A DNA stretch of 64,000 bases from Plantago ovata (Eukaryota > Streptophyta > Magnoliopsida > Lamiales > Plantaginaceae), in the NCBI GenBank assembly GCA_028274465.1, contig CM051458.1, forward strand, positions 34,298,692 through 34,362,691, read 5' to 3'. Positions 56,171 through 64,000 of this stretch are shown here, piece by piece. Both the position numbers and the translations under genes were made by a program. Below the pieces are notes generated by a model that had not been told where the DNA came from, searched no databases, and worked only from the letters and a program-made list of their open reading frames with translations. Within the stretch, counting starts at the first letter, position 1. Every line of letters starts with the position of its first letter.

Positions 56171-57660
56171 AACTCCCCAAACCGAACCTTTGCTTGTCCT
56201 CAAGCAACCTAGCTAGACTCTAATGCAAAAAACAATGCAACACATAAAATGGAGTCTCATGCCAAATAATATGAACTAATCTATTGAATCTATCAAATAA
56301 CATATGAACAAAAACCATATAAATCAAAACATGAATATAGGTTGAAGAATACCTCGATTGACTCATACACATCCACATAAGCACTTATGTCAAGACAAGA
56401 TAGTCTCTCGTAACATTCTCTACCTGGACCTAGTCAGTGACGACGTAATGAAGCATGTTAAGATACGAATGGCTGTCCCGTGCCTATGAAACTGAGGACT
56501 TACTGTTGTTCACCAAGTTTAAGACTTTCCCTCAAAGAGGTCGAACCAGTACTGGCTCTCATCAAACGAAGGAGGGTTCCCTATAAAAGATAACACTCCC
56601 CTATTCTATCCATCTCTCAAGCAAAGTCTTCAGCTATTCACCACTTCCTGAATGGCAGGACGAGGGTGGTCTAGAACAGATGACACTAAAAAACAAAAGA
56701 CAAAAAATAGAAAATTACAACACGATTACGAACATTACAAGAATTGGAAAATGAGACACAACACTTTGCTAAACTGCTATTTGGCTTTCTTTTTGGACCC
56801 TTTCTTTGCTTTTTTGGGGTCTTTTCTCTTTTTTTCTCTTTTTTCTCTTTCCAGTTTCCTTTTTTTTTTTTCTTTTTTTTTCCTTTTTCCTGGAATTTTT
56901 TTTTTTTTTAGCCAGCAGTAGCATAACAAAAAGAGAAACAAAAATGACTCACACGACTTCCCCAAACCTATTCGAAAGAATAGGTTGGAGTACAAAATTT
57001 ACGAGAAAGGAAAAATAAACTCACAATACGGAAATTAAAAACAAAAAACAAGTCTACGATGGTGTAACCCCCTCCCCAAACCTATTCGGAAGAATAGGTT
57101 ATAAACAAAGGATCACACAACCTCACACTACCTCCTTCCTAGGCATTTAGCAATCTCAAAGCATGGTGAAGACTTGTTGCCTCTTAGGTACATAATTACT
57201 CGGGAAAACAACCATAAGACCCTAACATGCATCATCCTATTATAAAGGCCTTCGTGAACCGCAGTAGAGAAAACACCACTAAGTGATGTCGAGACTACCA
57301 AGCTTAACTAAGTGCAATACATAAATGTGACAAGTCAAGCGAGAAAAACCTCAAACAAATTCATAGAGATGAAGCATATGATTAAAGGCATAGTTAGTTG
57401 ATCTACCCAATAAAAAAGTTCAAACAATTCGGCAATAAACTCCATATAAAACATGCAAGACTATCCTAGGATGAATGCAGTGAATGCAACCTAAAAAATC
57501 TAAGAAAGCAGTAAACGTGCAAATGCAAATGCAGACGGATATGCAAGGTACTATACTCATCCTACCAATACCAAGCTCAAAACTAACAACATTAGATCAC
57601 TTAAATCCCATCCCCCGCTCATGAAATTAACGCTAGTCCCTAGCAGTAAGAAAATGAGGA
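56171..57660 (-). mobile_element. 3' untranslated region of the minus-strand gypsy element
   Basis: Polypurine tract at its left edge, T/C-rich (A/G on the coding strand) tract at 56778-56910, and hairpins at 56965-56986 and 57079-57100 with CCCCAAA on their left, meaning TTTGGGG after them on the coding strand. No protein domain. Confidence 0.75.
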
Positions 57661-58544
57661 AATAAGATGTGATACTAGATGTTACCCCATGGTTTGGCCT
57701 CGGTCGGCTGAGTATGCTGCTTGTGAGTTATTGGGACTGCTCTGGGAGCCTTATATATGATCATCGGGGCTTGTGGTAGTGGCGGTAGTTCCATTAATAG
57801 ATCGGATAGGACCAATTCAACCATATGTATCATCATTGTCCCTATTGTCTTCATTGTCACTACTGTCACGCACATTCTCACTAGTAGAGTTGCAGTGTCG
57901 AAGAGAATCTTCAAGATTGGCCGCCTCTGTTATGGAATCTTCCACCCGGTATCTCTCCAATAGGTTGTGAACTATTGAAGGGGAAAGGGCAGTGGTATCA
58001 GAGCCTCCCTCTCCAATGTTTTACACCCCGTGGAGGTTACAGTAAGCTGCTCGGATATTCAGAGGTTGTCTTCCATTTTTTCCTATGTCGACCACATTCT
58101 CTACAGTTGATGCTCCCGATGTCTATATGATGCTCCCTTTAGAGGCAGTCAAGGGGCACCCCTAAGAGGGGCCGGGGGCACCCATGTCATTATGTTTTGG
58201 AACCAAGCTAGCGCTTCGGAACCTTCTAGCAACTGCGAACTCAAGATTGAATCCGTCGCGGCAAGATTGTCCCGGTGCCTTCCAGTTCACTCGAACTTTG
58301 CAGTCCTTGTGATGGATTGCTGACGTAATAATTGTTTCTGTCCCTTCGGTGGTGCATGAATAGGAATAGGAGTCCTTACTCCAGGTGTACTCTAGCTCCT
58401 CTTCTTGGATAATCCGCGACGTTGTTGCAAGATCCCGCGGCTGGAACGCACATCTAGTGAGGTCACTCTTCTTGACATGGTTGTAATCGATCCCCCTCCA
58501 ATACTTCATAGTAATCATACGGGAATGCTCCTCTCCCTTGGCAT
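57661..58544 (-). pseudogene. Remnant of the B-type third ORF, with foreign sequence
   Basis: After the leader intron the first ATG (58542-58544) stops within ten codons. An overlapping frame (58581-58162) is open for 139 codons and includes EEELEYTWSKDSYSYS and CKVRVNWKAPGQSC, not recognised. Further left, a frame at about 57915-57810 is acidic (DSSDNEDNRDNDDTYG). Position after protease and a spliced leader matches the env-like ORF of Athila relatives, but I see no signal peptide or membrane segment. An antisense copia PBS (57993-58005) suggests captured DNA. Confidence 0.35.
57993..58005 (+). other. Copia-type primer-binding site embedded in gypsy DNA
   Basis: TGGTATCAGAGCC on the plus strand, opposite to the gypsy element. 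It is preceded by GGGAAAGGGCAG and is the standard iMet PBS plus one base. It marks a captured copia leader fragment or a chance match; the sequence on either side does not match the Sirevirus here. Confidence 0.35.
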
Positions 58545-58549
58545 GGTTC

Positions 58550-59092
58550 CTACAAACAACAGTTAGTACCTCGCATGACACAAAACTGACTCATGCATAT
58601 GCTAGTGTAAGAACGAAACACACAAGTGATAAAATCAACAATCGAGCTCCCCAAACCTTATATGTCTAGCCTAGCTTCTTCAACATGCAACATACCAATG
58701 TAACTACTACATACAATACATCACATTATGCTCTTGCTAGACAACCAATAACCTAGATAACAAGGCTCAATTCATACCATAGTAGCGAAAAATTCTAGCA
58801 TCATAAATCCTCATACTCAACAATTAAGCATTCTATCATCAAATCCATCATCATTACATCAATAAACACAATCATATGCATGAAATCAAAGATAAAGATA
58901 TATTGCATAACAAGATATATCATCTAGTAGAAAAATTCCCAAATCAACAATCCAAGCATAATTGAGCATGCAATTGATAGTAAATAATGCTTCTAATCAC
59001 ACAAACAACCTACCCCTGCATCATATAAGCATAATTTAAGCTCAAATTAGAAAACCCCCAAATTTGAAAAATTAGGGTTCATAAGAAGATAC
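58550..59092 (-). other. Intron-like leader segment of the minus-strand gypsy element
   Basis: Donor GAG|GTATC (59093/59092) and acceptor TTTGTAG|GAACC (58550/58549), 543 bp, counterpart of 25281-25822 (542 bp). The sequence after the donor includes AACCCTAATTTTTCAAATTT, a phrase seen at the start of many plant 5' UTR introns. Confidence 0.55.
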
Positions 59093-59325
59093 CTCAGATC
59101 TGAAAAACTAATGCTCTAGGGTGAAATCTGTTCGGATGAAAAGATAGATCATGTAATAGGCTTCGATTGAAGCTAAAGAACACTAAATTTGGTGGAGAAA
59201 TGAAGAAGTTATGAAGATTTGAAGGCAATTTCGCGAAATTCGGTTCTTTGAAGAGAAAGAGGTGAAAATAATGAAGAAAATGAGCTAAAGAAGGGAAATC
59301 CGCGTTTTAAGTCATCAGAAGTCGT

Positions 59326-59417
59326 GGGCCGAGTCGCCCCTGGTGTGGGGCGAGTCGCCCCATACGGGGCGATTCGCCCCCCATGGGGGGCGAATGGGGG
59401 GCGAATCGCCCCCCACT
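59326..59417 (-). promoter_or_regulatory. GGCGANTCGCC cluster before the internal leader
   Basis: Repeats of GGGGCGAGTCGCCCC, GGGGCGATTCGCCCCCC and GGGGCGAATCGCCCCCC. It is in the same position relative to the leader intron as 24916-25046. Confidence 0.6.
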
Positions 59418-59676
59418 TCCTAATGCGGGGAGACGAAATCTTCGACAGAAAACGCGGTTTTTTAATCCCCGAAACCAATTTTCTCATAAAACCACTCGAA
59501 AAATCTCACTCAAACATAAGCATATACGACACAGACATGAACAAATTCACATATGAAAAGCAAATTGTTCGAGAATGAATGCATGCAATAAAGCGGTAAA
59601 GAAAGCGATAAAAACTCCGGGTTGCCTCCCGGATAGCGCCATTGTTTAAAGTCTTTGACTCGACTCCTGTCTGTGC

Positions 59677-61836
59677 CTAGCTCTTCTTTCTGCGAGTACT
59701 AGACTTCCCCTTCATTGATCTCCTCTTCATGCCACGAACCTGTGAATAAGAAAGAACATAGGCTGCAAGACCACAGTAGTGAGTAGTGTAAGATATATCA
59801 GGCGGATCAGGTGGATCAGATATGGCTTGCAACACGTGTTGCTTGCCATCCACTTCAATAGTGCAAGTTCTTTGGTAGATGTCCATCACGGAGCGTAGCT
59901 TAGTCAAGAACGTTCGCCCTAAGAGTATTACATCCCCCGTCCCAGGTGCAGACGCCGGCATAACTACAAAATTGGTGTATACAGAAGGTTCACCAATCTT
60001 GACCAACACATTTTTCACAACGCCTTCGGGTCTCACAAAGGATCCATCCGCCAGTTGCACAATAGCCCTATGCTCAGATAGTTGTCCAAGGCTACTCTTC
60101 TCAAACACATTCAAAGGGAGCACGTTAGAGTAAGATCCTCTGTCTAGTGTGGCACGGACATCTTCAAGCTCACCAATCCCAACCTTAACATCGAAACTTT
60201 TAGGGAGTGGCTCGGGATCCTCTTGCTCCTCTTCACTCTCATCAGAACCAAGGTCCTTCTCTTCTTCCTTAGCCTGTGGTAGTACTTCCTTATTGCAACA
60301 CTCGCACTTAGCAACCTTCTTGATGGTGATTTTGTCAGGTAGATCACCAGCCAATGTAATGGAATTCGACTTCTCAGTGTTGCTAGGCAGCTTGCCTTGC
60401 TCCCTACTTGCTCCTCGGTCGATCAACTCTTGCATCTTTTGGTGGGAAAGCCTAGTGCTCTCTTCCAACCTATCAAGTCTCGCTCTAGTCTTCTCAGAAT
60501 CTTCTTCATAACATTTGAGAAAACTTTGGGTGTGATCAACCATCTTTTGCAAGTTCTCCATCAGTTGAGCCGACTTCGACTTCGGTGGCTCTTTCGGAGC
60601 GGGGTTTTCGCAGTGATCATTACCATAGTTTAGCCTACTACGGTCTTGGTTAGGGCCATAAGTTTGGTTAGCTGGTGCGTATCCTTGATTGTTTCGGAAT
60701 CCTCTTCTCCAAAATCCACCTCGAGGATTCCTACTATCTTGTCCGTAGCTAGCTTCTTGAGTACCAAACTCCGTAGAAAAGGCTTCCTCTTCGCCTCTTC
60801 GAGCCTAGTTGCCATCATCATATGCAAGCTCCGATCTACACATATGAGCCCCATGCCCATAGTTCTTGCATATTCGGCATACTTCGTTCGAAACAGTTGT
60901 TCCAGTGGCGCTCTTGAGGACTTGCTTCAATTCTTTGGTAAAGCACTCGAATTGATCCCCATTCCCCCTATACATAGGGGCTTCTTGAGTTGGTGGAGCT
61001 TCAGGTCCACGTCTCCTAACCATTGCCCTTGGGTCCTTGAACTGCGAACCCTTAGCAAGCCTTTCGAAAACTGCCCAGACGGCTTCTGCGGTTTCTTCCC
61101 AAATATTTCCTCGGCATTGGAAATCCACCACTTGTTGGTTCTCAAAGGTTAGTCCATTGTGGAAGTGTTGGACTAGGTCAGAAAGCTCAAAACCATGGTG
61201 AGGGCACTTGTTCGTGAGATCTTGGAATCTCTCAAACGCGGTGTAGATGGTCTCATCATAGTCCTGCTTGAATCCAGTGATTTGCGCCTTTAGCGCTGTA
61301 GTCAAGGTGTGAGGGAAGTATTTCTCCATGAAAGCTGAAAAAACCTTCTCCCAAGTGTCCAGCGAGCCTGCTGGTAGAGAACTCAACCATGACTTGGCTC
61401 TGTCACCAAGCCCCATAGAAAAAACCTTCATCCACAACTCATCCGTCGTTATTTCAGCTCCGGGTCGTGGGAGTTGGTTGACGAAATCATCGATATCGTG
61501 CAAGTACCCCATCACATCTTCCCTTGCTAAGCCATAGAACCTCGGAAGTTGTTGGAATGCGTGGTTCTTGATTTCCAGATCTCGGGTTGCAGACGAAAGA
61601 ACAATCGCCGGTCCCCTCATACGATCCTTGGTGGGTTGAACCCATGCTTTCAGTGGTCTAGCTTCTGCCATTCCGTCGATTTCCTTGAAAAGACTGTGTA
61701 GAGATTCAGAGAAATCGGTATCCTCTATTTCCTCTAGTTCACGCCTTTGAAGTAGTCGCCTTCTTTGGTGGTAGACTCTGTCGATCTCAGCAATTGAATC
61801 AGCAAGCGGTGTTCCCCTAGATCGTGTATGTGGCAT
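59677..61836 (-). pseudogene. Gag-protease polyprotein of the minus-strand gypsy element
   Basis: One frame of about 719 codons from ATG 61836, broken only by a TAG at about 60805 (TGG in the copy at 22507-23780). Gag: MPHTRSRGTPLADS start, gag domain at residues about 100-280 (KVFSMGLGDRAKSW, FERFQDLTNKCPHHGF), and CCHC knuckle CRICKNYGHGAHMC near residue 325. A Gly/Asn/Arg-rich linker follows. Protease (60561-59677): CECCNKEV cluster, ATLDRGSYSNVLPLNVF, VQLADGSFVRPEGVV and DVILLGRTFL. The catalytic threonine of DTG is replaced by arginine (DRG), so this protease should be dead. The protein ends in RRSMKGKSSTRRKKS. Confidence 0.8.
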
Positions 61837-61960
61837 ACACTATCTGTAACAGACTAGGAAAGCAGTATCAGAGAGAGATTAAAAAGGAAAACTAAAACTA
61901 ATAGAATTAGGAATTGAATGCTGAAAATATACACAAATTAAACAGAAAAAAGGAGTATAG

Positions 61961-61978
61961 TCCCCGGCAGCGGCGCCA
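61961..61978 (-). promoter_or_regulatory. Primer-binding site of the minus-strand gypsy element
   Basis: TGGCGCCGCTGCCGGGGA on the minus strand, three bases from the 5' LTR. Identical to the PBS of the nested B element at 22365. Confidence 0.85.
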
Positions 61979-61981
61979 ATT

Positions 61982-63264
61982 TGATGAACCGTGAGTTGTC
62001 GGGTCCCGATTAATCAAATAAATTTGTTATTTAGCCAAAGGCAATTCACGACTACAACGAAAACCGTAGTGTGGCAGTAGAATGACCTCGAGTGTCGTTC
62101 TCTAAGGACTATAACTAGCTTTATCAAATCTAATTTAGAATATAAAAACAGCAGACGGAATAGCAAAGGTTTTTCTAATAGATAATGGAGATTGGTGATA
62201 GTATGGTCCTTCAAAGCATAACGGGTTAATAATCATGCGTAAATTCCTCGGTCTTCCATGGAGATCTTTGATCAATCAATTGTCCTGTTGTAATTATCAA
62301 ACACTACGAAGATATAGATACTGACAAGTCAAACACTATTGTCCAATGGTGTTCCGTAATTATTCAACACTACGAAGATATAGATATGCATAGGTCGACT
62401 AGGGTCCAATTGTGCATAATAATTAATCAACATACGAAGATATAGGTTGCGCCTGATCAACGAAATAAAGCAATAACACGGAGTATAATGCGCGATATAG
62501 CCATTAGCATGATTATCAACCCTTCGCTAAGAATTCACATACTACCACCAACGATAAGTTTAGCTACTCATAGTTGTCATGCAATCAACAGAAATCATAG
62601 AAGAAAACATGTTGAAAGATATATAAAAATAAGTAGAATAAACCGTAAGATACAATTTTACCGAAGGTTGTCAGTCTCCGAAGAATCGCGATCTTACAAG
62701 CTCCAAACTGCTATGAAAAAGTATCTCCTAAGCTACGAACCCCCAGAACAGGCTCTGGGAAGTTCCTACCTAAAACTACAAAGAAAGGTGAGAGAATAGG
62801 TCTGGAAAAGTATGAATTTCGGAGAAAAACTGAGCAACTATATATAGGCTTCGAATTTGTGTGGGGCGAAGGGCCCCACACACCGGGCGATTCGCCTGGT
62901 GTGGGGCGATTCGCCCCACTCCCCGGACGATTCGCCCGAGAGTAAAATTTGCGGAATTCCGTGTTTTCGACGCATTTTTGGATTTCTTCCCCTTTTCGAA
63001 CTTAGTTTCTGACTTCTAGTGGCCTTCTAACCTTCAGATTCGACCCCTAGACTCCAAATAGGCTTCTGGAACACCAATTCCTTGTCAACTTCAATATAAT
63101 TGCCCGGAAATCCTCGTTTTTGAACCAAAACCTGTAAAATAAAAACTAAAGGGAAACGTGACACTATTCTAATAAAATGCACTAAAATATAGCTAAATTA
63201 TCATAGAGGATAGCTAAAATAGGTGAAAAAGACTCGAATGAAAGTGTAAAATACACATTCATCA
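61982..63264 (-). repeat. 5' LTR of the minus-strand gypsy element
   Basis: 1,283 bp; palindrome cluster at 62861-62942 and TATATATA at 62839-62846 on its transcribed side. Confidence 0.9.
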
Positions 63265-63391
63265 ATCTCCTAAAGACATCATGTCTGCAAATCACTACCA
63301 AACTGATCAAGTGAGAGTGATTTACGGAAAACACCTAAGGGGATCTAGGTTCAGTGCTGAAGGTTAAAGAACCTCCAGCTCTGATACCACT
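63265..63391 (-). mobile_element. Leader and first gag codons of the minus-strand Sirevirus-like element
   Basis: ATG of gag at 63277-63279, then 63280-63377 leader, PBS (TGGTATCAGAGC, minus) at 63378-63389. The right ATCTC duplication is at 63265-63269. Confidence 0.85.
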
Positions 63392-64000
63392 TGTTGGTCC
63401 CTTTAAACAACAAGAAAAGACTAGAGGGGGGGGTGAATAGTCTTTTCAAACTTTCATCGTTTAAAACTTTCTCAGCAAGTGCTTATTACTTTTCAGTGAT
63501 GAGTTTGCTGATACTTAACTTTCTCAGCAAGCGCAAGTTACTTTGCAGTAACTGGGTTTGCTGATACTTAAAATCAGAGAGCAGAAGTCTTTGATACAAT
63601 AAGTGCTCTTTCAGTAAATGAAGGTTTCAGCAAGTGATGTGAGTGACTGTGTACAGATAGATATGATTTGCTGAAAACCAAATACAGTAAGTAAATCACA
63701 CAAACACTTTTATAGTGGTATATGAGAGTGGCGTAATCTCTCAACTAATCCACTTTGTCCTTTCTAGGACTGAATCCACTAAGATAAGATTGAGGTTCCT
63801 TACAACACCTATCTAGAGCGATTCAAACAGAAACCAAAGCACACTTGCTTCGTCTCCAACCTAATCTAGAGAACGCAACCTTGTTCTCCACCAAACTTGG
63901 TACTTTTAATCAGCAAAACTATGCTTGATTAAGTTCCCCCTGAATATCACGCCTGAAAGGGTGTATTTTCAATTAGAGATGTTTGGGATGAGATAACTTA
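63392..64000 (-). mobile_element. 5' LTR of the minus-strand Sirevirus-like element (partial)
   Basis: Begins TGTTGGTCCC and matches the solo LTR in reverse; it runs off the window end after about 610 bp. A G run lies near 63426, and TCAGCAA motifs are frequent. Confidence 0.85.

Larger units (their letters stand above)
54908..63264 (-). mobile_element. Non-autonomous B-type Athila-like gypsy element, 8.36 kb
   Basis: Complete element with ends TGATGAACC...TTCATCA and target duplication ATCTC (54903-54907 and 63265-63269), inserted in codons 4-5 of the Sirevirus gag. LTRs are 54908-56170 and 61982-63264 and differ mainly by a roughly 50-base and a roughly 30-base indel, so it is fairly young and younger than its host element. 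It has PBS, gag, protease, spliced-leader region and polypurine tract, but no reverse transcriptase, RNase H or integrase. It is the same type as the B insert at 21184-25900 and must depend on a partner for movement (TR-GAG-like organisation). Confidence 0.85.

Noticed and set aside
57661..58581. Envelope-like gene in the minus-strand gypsy element
   Set aside because: Position fits, but no signal peptide, membrane segment or cysteine pattern was found, the first ATG frame is very short, and part of the region looks captured.

Overview
This is nuclear DNA from a flowering plant, most likely a eudicot. It carries F-box/FBA genes, GT-AG introns, TATA boxes with CT-rich leaders, and layered LTR retrotransposons with plant primer-binding sites. 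The lineage cannot be fixed from the sequence. The domain mix (PB1-like and F-box genes) would suit Caryophyllales, but that is a weak guess. Two runs of exactly 100 N (16689-16788 and 48228-48327) mark assembly gaps, so joins beside them are provisional.

Left part (1-17 kb). A gutted Athila-like Ty3/gypsy copy (1-3115) abuts a truncated gene of a PB1-like family (3116-3595). A small intact relative lies on the minus strand (4380-4937). Then follow an F-box/FBA pseudogene (6475-7589), a triplicated tRNA-Leu-like SINE-type repeat split by a 214-bp retroposon (9181-9972), an intact unrecognised 167-codon gene (10207-10710, minus), a long (TAA)n array, a pogo/Emigrant-type element (12680-13684), and the 3' end of a Sirevirus-like Ty1/copia element (13694-16688).

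Middle (17-31 kb). A 13.25-kb composite Athila-like element (17556-30809) with a perfect 5-bp target duplication (GCGCT) splits exon 2 of a two-exon minus-strand host gene. That gene encodes an AT-hook plus PB1-like protein. The element is itself nested: element A (LTR, gag, protease) is interrupted by the 5' part of a second, B-type element (LTR, gag, protease, spliced leader). B is fused in frame to A's reverse transcriptase thumb, RNase H and integrase.

31-40 kb is AT-rich intergenic DNA made of shuffled direct duplications, a Stowaway-like MITE and LINE-like tails.

Right part (40-64 kb). A solo Sirevirus LTR with its own target duplication is followed by a second copy of the pogo element. 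The LTR and pogo form an inverted copy of 12.66-15.30 kb. Two Sirevirus-like elements then lie tail to tail (43.0-48.2 kb plus; 63.4-49.2 kb minus). The minus one is split at the first codons of gag by a complete B-type Athila-like element (54908-63264, target duplication ATCTC) that has gag and protease but no reverse transcriptase or integrase.

The most unusual signals are element-wide sequence motifs. A GGCGA(N)TCGCC palindrome cassette recurs in the gypsy U3, before a second gene-like leader with an intron, and inside gag. The heptamer TTGCTGA saturates coding and non-coding parts of the Sirevirus. Paired hairpins followed by polypurine-tract look-alikes lie in the gypsy 3' region. Coding capacity of the retroelements is broken throughout, and host coding capacity is small.
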